From positions 1 to 64,000 of the forward strand of contig CAIYLG010000037.1 of NCBI GenBank assembly GCA_903927025.1: a stretch of 64,000 nucleotides of DNA, in the 5' to 3' direction. The notes under the pieces were generated by a model. It was not told the origin of the DNA, made no database searches, and saw nothing but the letters and a program-made list of their open reading frames with translations. Below are positions 1 to 7,445 of the stretch, in pieces; the stretch's first letter is position 1, and the number at the start of each line of letters is the position of its first letter. Position numbers and translations under genes: made by a program. The stretch is from an uncultured Armatimonadota bacterium (GTDB lineage: Bacteria > Armatimonadota > Fimbriimonadia > Fimbriimonadales > Fimbriimonadaceae).

Positions 1-86
1 ACTGACGCTATCGCGCCGCCAGCTTCGATTTCCTTCAACACCTTCAGGATCTCGTCCTCGGTGTAGCGCTTGCCAGTTTTCTTCAT
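1..86 (-). CDS. IS3-family transposase OrfA, N-terminal 28 residues (partial)
   Basis: The ATG at 86-84 opens a frame starting MKKTGKRYTEDEILKVLKE and continuing IEAGGAIAS before leaving the window. This is the characteristic N-terminus of IS3-group OrfA proteins, whose helix-turn-helix domain recognises the element's ends. The lysine- and arginine-rich start followed by a Y-T-E-[DE]-[EQ]-I motif and an E-A-G-x-x-[IV]-A stretch is what identifies it. The rest of orfA and any orfB, normally joined by programmed frameshifting, are outside the window. Whether the element is intact cannot be judged. Confidence 0.85.
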   Translation of the reverse strand, partial: MKKTGKRYTEDEILKVLKEIEAGGAIAS

Positions 87-141
87 GTGATTCCAGACGG
101 ATTTCACACTTCAAGTGGGTCAAACTACGGGGAACAGGTCA
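1..141 (-). mobile_element. End of an IS3-family insertion sequence (IS407-like), cut by the window edge
   Basis: The segment holds the start of an IS3-type orfA reading leftward off the window. About 55 bases of non-coding DNA separate it from a plausible terminus at 141. Read on the minus strand the terminus begins TGACCTGTTCCCCGTAG, which has the TG start and general look of IS407-group ends. The other end lies outside the window, so terminal repeats and target duplication cannot be checked. The exact boundary is inferred; the family call rests on the OrfA N-terminus. Confidence 0.7.
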
Positions 142-223
142 TTTCGACCCAAGTTAAGAAGAGGGATATGAGTTCTCCGTATTCCATTTTCCGCACGCGC
201 AAACTGGTTGGGTCATCGTGCAT
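142..223 (-). pseudogene. Possible gene start truncated by the IS element
   Basis: On the minus strand an ATG at 223-221 opens a frame beginning MHDDPTSLRVRKMEYGELIS. It stays open up to the inferred IS terminus at 141 and stops inside the element's end. It lies 16 bases downstream of the small frame at 240-437, as in an operon. The reading is that the IS inserted into this gene and only its first 27 or so codons remain. No family is recognised and the frame is short, so a chance ORF is possible. Confidence 0.3.
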
Positions 224-239
224 CGTAATTCGCTCCCAT

Positions 240-437
240 TCAGACAAATCTCGCCGGTTCAGAATTCAAACCCACAGTCACACGCAGGTTAGGGTCAGGA
301 GTGACTTCAACGCAAACCTTCGCGCTGATCAGCGGAACCGAGTTAGCGAGGTTTGAAAGAAATATGTCGAAGGATAGGCACAAGTCGTTGTTCGGACGCT
401 CTGAATACAGTGCTGTGGTCACTCTAGATATCTCCAC
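240..437 (-). CDS. Hypothetical protein, 65 aa, possibly a gene remnant
   Basis: This is a GTG-initiated frame of 65 residues just upstream of the IS-truncated frame at 142-223 on the same strand. The C-terminal half (…ISAKVCVEVTPDPNLRVTVG…) looks like beta-strand-forming protein sequence rather than a shadow. There is no Shine-Dalgarno site, no recognised domain and no signal peptide. It may be the tail of a larger gene that has decayed, as have its neighbours on both sides. The start is not secure. Confidence 0.3.
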   Translation of the reverse strand: MEISRVTTALYSERPNNDLCLSFDIFLSNLANSVPLISAKVCVEVTPDPNLRVTVGLNSEPARFV

Positions 438-567
438 AGAACCTCATCCTGCCTTCAATGCATCGCTATTCCTAATTCAAGCGCTCAGATTCATCGAATA
501 TTACATGGGCTGGTAAGTGCGCGCAATACGACGCCCGCGTCAATAGGGAAAGTGACAGGTCCAAGTC

Positions 568-783
568 ATGGGAGACGGCCAACTGGTATTCATCGCCGAA
601 GAACTGCTGACAACCGCCCGGCAAAACGCGACAAGATACTGTTAACTCCGGGAAAACGTCCGCGCAAACGTCCGGCGGCTAGTAAAACGAATCTTCCGCA
701 AATTCAGCTATCCACCCGACCTAGAAGACCCGGCCGTTCGGGTTGTGATTGAGCAAGTCGAAGTCATTTGTCGAGAGATTTAG
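568..783 (+). pseudogene. hsdR: Remnant of type I restriction endonuclease subunit HsdR (C-terminal ~70 codons)
   Basis: Read from 568 the frame gives MGDGQLVFIAEELLTTARQN, then an internal TAA at about 634, then LRENVRANVRRLVKRIFRKF and SYPPDLEDPAVRVVIEQVEV up to TAG at 781-783. This matches the far C-terminus of HsdR proteins, where a run of the form T-[VA]-R-x-N-x-T-I-D-W-x-[LV]-R-E-N-V-R-A precedes a K-R-I-L-R-K-x-x-Y-P-P-D motif. The stop falls exactly at the T-I-D-W segment, so the region is mutated. The rest of hsdR and any hsdM or hsdS are absent. It lies 19 bases from the convergent desaturase gene. It is a dead relic of a restriction-modification locus next to an IS. Confidence 0.8.
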
Positions 784-801
784 GTCTCTGTCTCTGCAGA
801 T

Positions 802-1770
802 TTAGGGCTGTTCCTTTGAATGTTCTGCTCGAGTGGACGCAACCTTTTTCGTACGGCACATGGCCTGGAATAGTAGAGATGGAGTTCCGGTTTGCGATCT
901 GCTTAAAACGCCTGGGCTTTCGTCAGCTACTGCGTGGTATTCCGGAACCGCAAGCAATACGGCGTGCGCCGCAGGCAGATTGAAATATGGAATCCCTGGA
1001 AAGAGGTGGTGGATCAGGTGGTAGTTTTCGTTATGAATACCAAGGATCCATTTCTCCCATTTACTTCCGAGGCGGTTCCTTGATTGAAATGTCTCATTCC
1101 AGTCATCTCTGTCGTAGGGGTAATGCTCACCCAATTCGCACAACCAGCCTACAATTGGGTAGACATAAACTAGGGCCACGATCCATGCAACAGTCGGGGC
1201 TCTAAGGAGAGGAACCTGAAGTGATAGGTATATGCATGCCATCCAGAAGAGAATCAATGCCACATAGTCTCGAAAGGAACGGCCTGCGGTTAAGCCTCGG
1301 TCTGTAAAGACGTACTTTATGTATCTTATGGTGCAGTAGCCTGAAAGTAACAGGAGAAGGCTTCGGTTTCCATTGCCAAGTAGTCGATACTGCTCATCGT
1401 GAAATAGGACTTCAGGATCCAAATCTTCGACTCCAAGCGCTCTGTGGTGATCAAAATGAGATCTCTTATATGCACTGTAGCTCTGGACAACTGTTGCACT
1501 GCTTAGTAAGCCGAGCGCCTCGTTGAGCACACGTCTTCGAAAGAGAATCTGATGCGAAGCCTCGTGAACGAGAGTCGAAAGGCTCCTTTGCGCAATTCCG
1601 CAAATGAACACGCTGGCGACGAAGCCAGCCGATCCGAACATTGGCAAAAGTACGGCAACGATAATCATGACTAAGGAATGGCAAGCGGCCCTAAGGCCCT
1701 GCGCATCATTTGGAGTGACCAGGCTGGCCAATCTGCTCCGGATTTCTGGGTTAAGTTCCAACTTGTTCAT
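802..1770 (-). CDS. Membrane fatty acid desaturase family protein
   Basis: This is a di-iron integral-membrane desaturase or hydroxylase. The three canonical histidine boxes are present in order: HEASH (HxxxH), HFDHH (HxxHH) and, near the C-terminus, HLIHH followed by LFPGIPY. Several hydrophobic segments lie around them. The length of about 320 residues is normal. Enzymes of this family introduce a double bond or hydroxyl into acyl chains or acyl-lipids using O2; substrate and position cannot be told. The start is taken at the ATG at 1770; an in-frame TTG at 1809 would add 13 residues. Either way the start overlaps the end of the phosphoesterase gene by at least 20 bases, so the two genes are translationally coupled. 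Confidence 0.88.
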   Translation of the reverse strand: MNKLELNPEIRSRLASLVTPNDAQGLRAACHSLVMIIVAVLLPMFGSAGFVASVFICGIAQRSLSTLVHEASHQILFRRRVLNEALGLLSSATVVQSYSAYKRSHFDHHRALGVEDLDPEVLFHDEQYRLLGNGNRSLLLLLSGYCTIRYIKYVFTDRGLTAGRSFRDYVALILFWMACIYLSLQVPLLRAPTVAWIVALVYVYPIVGWLCELGEHYPYDRDDWNETFQSRNRLGSKWEKWILGIHNENYHLIHHLFPGIPYFNLPAAHAVLLAVPEYHAVADESPGVLSRSQTGTPSLLFQAMCRTKKVASTRAEHSKEQP

Positions 1771-3472
1771 CCCCAAGGTACCCACGAATATGGGCGTCAA
1801 GACCTTCAAATTCTACAGCCTCGTTGAATGCCAGTTCTAGCCGTTGCTCCCAGTCCTGGGCTGGAGTGTTGCCTTCGGGCCCGCCGAAGGCATAGTAGGT
1901 CCAAATATTTCGACTAGGAGTTGGACCGCTGGCGCGAGTCGAAGTTTCTACACTTGACAAGACCCCAACTGAAATCCCACCGTAAACCACCACGTCAAGG
2001 GCGCCGTCGAGGTGGATTTTCCAAAGTGACCGAGTCGCGAAGCGAAAGGTAATACCAGCCGCTTTACACGCGAGTATATGCTCACGAACGGCTGGATCTA
2101 CGAGCTGCTCTTGCCTGTCAACGATAAATAGTCGCTTGACTGATGTCCCACGCTCGGCAGCTCTTTGAAGTGTCGCCAAGAAGTCTGAATATGAAGTTTG
2201 ATATTGGTTTTGAATGAAGTCTTCGTAGGTTGCGAAGTGGAATGCAGTCAGAACGGAGTCTTTGGCAGTCAAGCCCTGGAGTTGGGCGATGTCGTGCGCA
2301 TCAACCTCAAACTCCTCTAAAGTGTATTTTCCGTCTTGGGCGAGCCTGATCATCCGGGCATATTTATCATTGATATACGGGCTCACTGACCCAATAGATG
2401 ATGCCGACTGGCGCTCGTTGGGTTTGCTCGGTAAGACTGAAAAGAGTTGTTGCAGTTCATTGGCCTGCCTCTCGCCTGTTGGGAGCATGCACTTCGAATA
2501 CCATGGGTACTCGAGATCGCCGGATTGAGCATTGTAGAAGCTCTCATCGCCGACCTGTGAGATCTTATAAATGGCCTTGTTGCTGAAAAGTGCGCCCTTC
2601 TCATCAATCAGTATCTGAAAGACGGTGAAACCAGAGGAATTGTCGCCTCCAAAGTCCCCATAGAGCGGTTCGCCGCAAAAGCTCCACAGCGAATCATCTT
2701 GCCGCCGGTAAAGCCCATGGTCAAAGTGTTCGTGACCGCAAAGGTGCATTGCGGTTCGATCAAATAACGACCGAACTCTGTTGCGATCATTCTGCCGGAG
2801 CCAATAGAGGGGCTCATGCGAAGACACAATCGCGGCATGTTTACTGGCGACCCAGTCATCAAACCCTTCCTCCAGATGTCCTGAAGGGAAACAAAGTTTA
2901 TCTTTCAGTCTGTCACCCGTATGGTCCCCTTTTGACAGATTCAGATACCCAAAGTTACAGGTTTGAACACCTATCTGAAGTGGAAAGCCTTCCTTGACAA
3001 AGGTGAAGTCATGTCTCTGATTCCCCGGGATAAGGTAGGATTTTCCGCGAAACACTCTGGCGTATGAGGCATATGCCTTCTTGATGAACGCCTTCGCCAC
3101 CATATCCTTGGACAGGTCGACCTCCTGATATTTTTCCATCTTCGTGAGAATTGAGTCCAAGATGAGATCTTTCGGATCGGCGCGTATGATGTCGTGATTG
3201 CCTGGGAGGACTACAAGCTTTTCGTAGGAGAGTTCTCGTTTGAGCTTAGTTAAGAAGTCAGAGACCTCCAAGAGGTCCTCTCGCAGGCCGCTGAACGATA
3301 AATCTCCTGTAAAGAACAGAATGTCGATCGGTGCCTTTACATCGGCTTTCGCCCGTCGCAACCCCTTGAGGAGTCGTTGCTTAAAAACAACCCAGTCATT
3401 TGAGTTAACTCGTTGGGAAGTGTAGTGCAGATCAGTCAACTGAATGAAAGTTAAGATTGGCTTAAAGGTCAT
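1751..3472 (-). CDS. Calcineurin-like metallophosphoesterase with a C-terminal domain of unknown type
   Basis: A 573-residue protein. The first ~320 residues carry the metallophosphoesterase signature in order: TDLH, FTGDLSFSG, LPGNHD, SSHEP and CGHEHFDHG, all with metal ligands intact, so a two-metal hydrolase of a phosphodiester or phosphomonoester is expected. Residues ~380-560 form a second domain containing an NQYQTSYSDFLATLQRAAER stretch, then GTSVKRLFIVD and a W-rich end. This recalls phospholipase-D-like sensory or effector domains but lacks a visible HKD motif, so it is left unassigned. There is no signal peptide; it is probably cytoplasmic. It is the first gene of a two-gene unit with the desaturase. 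A TACGTT box sits 9 bases before the ATG and no Shine-Dalgarno is present. Confidence 0.8.
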   Translation of the reverse strand: MTFKPILTFIQLTDLHYTSQRVNSNDWVVFKQRLLKGLRRAKADVKAPIDILFFTGDLSFSGLREDLLEVSDFLTKLKRELSYEKLVVLPGNHDIIRADPKDLILDSILTKMEKYQEVDLSKDMVAKAFIKKAYASYARVFRGKSYLIPGNQRHDFTFVKEGFPLQIGVQTCNFGYLNLSKGDHTGDRLKDKLCFPSGHLEEGFDDWVASKHAAIVSSHEPLYWLRQNDRNRVRSLFDRTAMHLCGHEHFDHGLYRRQDDSLWSFCGEPLYGDFGGDNSSGFTVFQILIDEKGALFSNKAIYKISQVGDESFYNAQSGDLEYPWYSKCMLPTGERQANELQQLFSVLPSKPNERQSASSIGSVSPYINDKYARMIRLAQDGKYTLEEFEVDAHDIAQLQGLTAKDSVLTAFHFATYEDFIQNQYQTSYSDFLATLQRAAERGTSVKRLFIVDRQEQLVDPAVREHILACKAAGITFRFATRSLWKIHLDGALDVVVYGGISVGVLSSVETSTRASGPTPSRNIWTYYAFGGPEGNTPAQDWEQRLELAFNEAVEFEGLDAHIRGYLGDEQVGT

Positions 3473-3481
3473 GGAGGGCTC

Positions 3482-3487
3482 AACGTA
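3482..3487 (-). promoter_or_regulatory. Putative -10 box (TACGTT) of the phosphoesterase-desaturase unit
   Basis: On the minus strand TACGTT ends 9 bases before the ATG at 3472, with no ribosome-binding site between. This is the TANNNT spacing seen at several other starts in this window and implies a leaderless or near-leaderless transcript. Confidence 0.4.
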
Positions 3488-3573
3488 CCGTCAATGCGGC
3501 CAACCCGGATATAAGACGGGAACGAGAATTCTATCAGAGAGATCTTTCAGTTGCAACCCTTATTCGAAACTAG

Positions 3574-3914
3574 CCGATTGCAACTAAGGGCCCAGCTTTT
3601 CAGTCCTACAAAGTGGAACCAGCGGCCATCGTCCTTGATTTCAATGTGCGGCGCGGCGGGGCGCCTACTACTTTGCATCCGACACCGAATCGGTAAGCTG
3701 GATAACAATTGGATCAGAAAGCGGGTGGGCGTCAAACGCGTTGATCCAAATTGAGACTTGCCCGCGGCAGGCCTATGCTGGGTGGCTCAGATACAAGGTT
3801 GATTCAATATTCCAGGACGTGAACTGGGAAAGTTATGCCAGCACTGATCTCCGTTCCCTAAATGCGGACGAAATCCCCTTTGATGTGTTAAGTGCGTGCA
3901 AATCAACCCGATGA
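3574..3914 (+). pseudogene. Frameshifted relic of an unrecognised protein (C-terminal ~110 residues)
   Basis: From 3574 one frame reads IATKGPAFQSYKVEPAAIVL and then DFNVRRGG. At about 3660 the sense shifts by two bases and continues as AYYFASDTESVSWITIG, then SNALIQIETCPRQAYAGWLR and NADEIPFDVLSACKSTR up to TGA at 3912-3914. Both halves look like natural protein, with aromatic-rich, strand-and-helix composition, and neither has a usable start codon, so this is read as one gene end broken by a frameshift. No family is recognised. It lies upstream of the phosphoesterase gene on the opposite strand, making the second relic in the first 4 kb. Confidence 0.45.
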
Positions 3915-3955
3915 ACTAGGTAGTAGCGACGCGAGTCGAACTAGAAAGTGAACGA

Positions 3956-5143
3956 ATGGTAGTTGGGAAGTTAGCCACATTGGAGGATCAGACCTTTTTT
4001 GCACCCGGGCAACGCGATTCGGCGGACCTCATCTATTTGGAGGCCAGCACCGCTTCTTCGGCGCATATTGGTCAAGAGATCCTGAATGCGATTCCGGATC
4101 TGGCGATGATCCTGAATGACAAGAGGCAGATCGTGGCCGCCAATCAACATTGCCTCGATGCGCTCGGACTCGAATTCGCGGAGTCTCTCCATGGACAGCG
4201 ACTCGGGGAGGCACTTCGATGTATCCACGCGGGCCAAGGCCCCAACGGCTGTGGGACGTCGGTCGCCTGTCGGCAGTGCGGCGCCACCAAGGCGATGATG
4301 TCATGTCTCAATTCGCAAGGCTCAGCCCAGTACGAATGCCGAATCACGGCTCATGAAGTCGAGTCAGACTTTGAGACTTCGATGGAATTCCTGGCGAAGG
4401 CCAACTACGTCAAGATCGGCGACTACGGCATGGTGCTCTTGGTCCTTCGAGACATTAGCGCGGAAAAGAGGAAAGATGCGCTGGAGCGCCTCTTCTTTCA
4501 CGACGTCCTCAATACCGTAGGCGGAATGATTGGTCTGGCCGACTTGATGGTCACGGTCAACGCGGCCCAATCGAACGACTATGCTCATCTGATTCACCAT
4601 CTGGCCGAGAACGTCGCAGAAGAAATCACGGCACATCGCAACTTGATTCAAGCCGAGAACGGAACCCTTCAGGTTGATTTGGCAAACGTCTGCGTGGGGG
4701 ATATCTTTGAAGAGGTCGCCGAAGGGCTGCGGTACCACCCGATCTGCAAAGGGCTCCAAATTGAAACGCAAGCACCGGAGAACTGTTGCTTAAGAACAGA
4801 CAGGGTCCTTTTGCGCCGAATCGTCGGCAACCTCACCAAGAACGCCCTTGAGGCAAGTCCGAAGGGGTCGACCATCAAACTCGAGGCCAATTCGACCGCG
4901 GAAGGGGTCAATGTTCAGGTCAGAAATCCGGGGGTGATCCCGGAGTCGATTCAGTCTCAGCTATTTAAGAGATCCTTCAGCACGAAAGGCGACGCCGGGC
5001 GTGGGCTGGGCACCTACAGCATCAAGCTGTTCGCAGAGCGATTTCTGCACGGCAGAATCTCATTCACCAGCGGTGCTGAGGACGGAACCGTGTTCATGGT
5101 GGACCTTCCTTCCATCATCGAGACAACATCTCTTCGTGTCTAG
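3956..5143 (+). CDS. PAS-domain sensor histidine kinase with a cysteine cluster in the sensor
   Basis: A 395-residue soluble kinase. Residues ~40-170 form a PAS domain with an inserted cysteine cluster: C89, C99, C105 and C108 within a GCG…C..CG arrangement, which could bind a metal or sense redox state. The dimerisation helix carries FFHDVLNTVGG with H182 as the likely phospho-acceptor; the usual HE(L/F)RTP box is replaced. The ATPase domain has an N box NLTKNALEA (292-300) and a G box GRGLGTYSI (348-356); the D-x-G box reads NPG. No membrane segment or signal peptide is seen, and no response regulator adjoins it. It autophosphorylates with ATP if active; the partner is unknown. Confidence 0.85.
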   Translation: MVVGKLATLEDQTFFAPGQRDSADLIYLEASTASSAHIGQEILNAIPDLAMILNDKRQIVAANQHCLDALGLEFAESLHGQRLGEALRCIHAGQGPNGCGTSVACRQCGATKAMMSCLNSQGSAQYECRITAHEVESDFETSMEFLAKANYVKIGDYGMVLLVLRDISAEKRKDALERLFFHDVLNTVGGMIGLADLMVTVNAAQSNDYAHLIHHLAENVAEEITAHRNLIQAENGTLQVDLANVCVGDIFEEVAEGLRYHPICKGLQIETQAPENCCLRTDRVLLRRIVGNLTKNALEASPKGSTIKLEANSTAEGVNVQVRNPGVIPESIQSQLFKRSFSTKGDAGRGLGTYSIKLFAERFLHGRISFTSGAEDGTVFMVDLPSIIETTSLRV

Positions 5144-5373
5144 ATTGCGAAACCTCGCTGAGGTTTTTCGAACCTAAATCGTACGGCTGCGGCTTCAGAC
5201 CTGCACACTGCTTTCCAAATGGTGGTCGTGGGAACCTGGGATACCTTCTGGCTGGCTGGCGTGAGCTGAGCGTTCGTGAGCGATAATTCTTGATTGCTGC
5301 ATTGTTTGGCAGATAATCTCGACCCTCAATCGGGGACAATCCCTTTACGCTCCCGGACCATCTTTAGGATTTT

Positions 5374-7434
5374 ATGCTGACCGCCGCTTCACCGAAATTT
5401 GCCTATCGAACCTGGATTCGGCTCGTTATTTGGCTCGTATTCGGGCTCCTTCCAGCTTTCAGCCTCGCTCAGTGGCAAGAGGGGCCATCCAGTTCAGCTT
5501 TGTCGATTGCCTACACGAAAGATGGGAAGTACCTCGTTGAAGAAGGTAACTCCTCGTTCTTGGTGTTCACGGTGGCGACCGGTGCAGTTAAGGCGATCCC
5601 CATCCAGAACTTGAACGGCTTCAGCAATCTGATTCAGTATTGGTCTGCCCCTGTCACCTGGGCGATTTCTCCGGACAGCAAAACCCTCGCAGTGGCCGAA
5701 TTGGATACCGCCAGCAATAGAGAAGTCATTCAGTTCTGGGACTTGGGAACGGGAATACAGGCTGCCAATAAATCGGTGAATTCAAGCCTCACGCCCCAGA
5801 GCCTCACCTACACTTCCGATGGCAAGACGCTGATTCTTGGCTCAACATCGCCGATCCAGCCCGGCACGCTCGCCTGGATAAGCAGCTCAACCGGTGCCAT
5901 CACAAAATCGGTAGAGATCCCGGGACCATCCATCGGCGGATTGACCACTTCAAGGATTGGTCTTTATGTGGCAGGCGCCGAACTGGAGGCAAATGGGGCA
6001 ACGGTTTATATCTGGTATGTCGGGTCGGGCAAATTGGTCCACACGATATCGCTTCCGGGCGCAAGCGCGATGCCTTCGCTTGATTTCTCGTCCGATTCAA
6101 ATTCACTTGCCATCGCGACGTCTAGCTCGGCTGCATCCTGGAGTGTGAAAACCGGAAAGCTGGTCAAGCAGGTTCAAACCAGCCTCACGGTGGGGCAGTG
6201 GGTTCGATTCTCCCCAGATGGCAGCACACTCGCAACCTTGGGAGATGGCTTTCAGGTTTCGCTTTACAAGGCGACGACCGCTGCCAACATCGCCAACCTG
6301 AACTCTAATCAGTACAGTTCAACGTTTGCATTTTCCTTTTCGCCCGACGGAAGAACGCTAGCCGTCTGCAGCGGCAGCCAGTATGAAATTGGCACCTCCA
6401 TTCAGCTATGGAGCCTTGCTTCCAAAAGCATCACAAGGAACCTGAGCGCCTACCTTCCTGTCGCCTCAAACAATCAGTTGTATTCGGCTGATCATCTCCA
6501 TTTATATGGCGCGGTGAGAAACTCCTTCAACGGCACAAAAACAGTCCAAGTAGCGCAGTGGGATCCCGTCACCGGGGCTTCGCAGGCCGCCTACGACTCG
6601 GACCTCCCTGGGGGAATTGCAGCCATCACCCTATCGAGCAACGGGAAGCTTCTTGCTGCGGTTGGGATCAAGTTCGTTAACAACAGCATCACCGCAGGGG
6701 TCGATGTGTGGAACGTGGCGACCAATACGAAGGTGAAGTCCCTTGTTTTCAGCTCCATACAGTTCGGGTATGCCATCGCGTTTACGCCTGACAGCAAGTC
6801 GTTGATCGTGGCCGGAACCACTCAAACCGGCGTAGCCATTCAGGAGATCGAAATTCTGACAGGCAAGACCCTCGCAGCGTACACCTTCGCGGGATCTGGG
6901 TCTGTGAGTTCCATTGCCATTTGTTCTTCCGGAAATCTTGTCGTGATTGGTTACGGTGGGAAAGGCGCGGTGATTGATCTTTACAATCTTGCCACGCACA
7001 AAATCTTGGGTGCATTGCCCACGACTTCCACCAGCGGCGTAACGTGTGTGGCATTTTCCCCGGATGGAAAATGGATCGCCAGTTCAGGAGCGGTGCCGGG
7101 CAACTCGGGCCCGCCCACTGGATATCTGCTGGGCAACATCGAAGTTTTTGATGCATCGACTCTGCAGCTCCTTAGCGCGCAGTCTCAGCAGTTCATCAAC
7201 CAGGTCCCGACGACAGTTCTGTTCTCAGCTGACGGCAGGAGTATCTTTTCTAATCCTGTCGGGGTTATGGCGTGGACGGCTCCCCGTTTGGGCCCGCCGA
7301 CTACGTTAGGCTCGATGGCAGGAGTTGGTTTCGCGGTGTCGCCGAATCGGGCCCAGGTTGCGGTCGTCACGCAGGGCGGAGGAATTGCTTCCTCCGCCCT
7401 GCCGACTGGCAACCTGGTCGTGATGAAGAGATGA
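5374..7434 (+). CDS. Secreted WD40-like beta-propeller protein without Ig repeats
   Basis: A 686-residue protein with an N-terminal signal peptide: basic start, hydrophobic core LVIWLVFGLLPAFS, likely cut after SLA. The rest is a chain of propeller blades, many with the S-P-D-G-K/R-x-L-A-V loop (for example SPDSKTLAV, SPDGRTLAV and SPDGKWIAS). Such blades form one or two beta-propellers that bind ligands or proteins outside the cytoplasm. It is the shortest of four paralogues in the window (others at 9431, 14998 and 18367) and the only one lacking the C-terminal Ig-like repeats. It converges on the PadR-associated gene with an 11-base gap. The ligand is unknown. Confidence 0.8.
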   Translation: MLTAASPKFAYRTWIRLVIWLVFGLLPAFSLAQWQEGPSSSALSIAYTKDGKYLVEEGNSSFLVFTVATGAVKAIPIQNLNGFSNLIQYWSAPVTWAISPDSKTLAVAELDTASNREVIQFWDLGTGIQAANKSVNSSLTPQSLTYTSDGKTLILGSTSPIQPGTLAWISSSTGAITKSVEIPGPSIGGLTTSRIGLYVAGAELEANGATVYIWYVGSGKLVHTISLPGASAMPSLDFSSDSNSLAIATSSSAASWSVKTGKLVKQVQTSLTVGQWVRFSPDGSTLATLGDGFQVSLYKATTAANIANLNSNQYSSTFAFSFSPDGRTLAVCSGSQYEIGTSIQLWSLASKSITRNLSAYLPVASNNQLYSADHLHLYGAVRNSFNGTKTVQVAQWDPVTGASQAAYDSDLPGGIAAITLSSNGKLLAAVGIKFVNNSITAGVDVWNVATNTKVKSLVFSSIQFGYAIAFTPDSKSLIVAGTTQTGVAIQEIEILTGKTLAAYTFAGSGSVSSIAICSSGNLVVIGYGGKGAVIDLYNLATHKILGALPTTSTSGVTCVAFSPDGKWIASSGAVPGNSGPPTGYLLGNIEVFDASTLQLLSAQSQQFINQVPTTVLFSADGRSIFSNPVGVMAWTAPRLGPPTTLGSMAGVGFAVSPNRAQVAVVTQGGGIASSALPTGNLVVMKR

Positions 7435-7445
7435 CTGCTTGGCTA

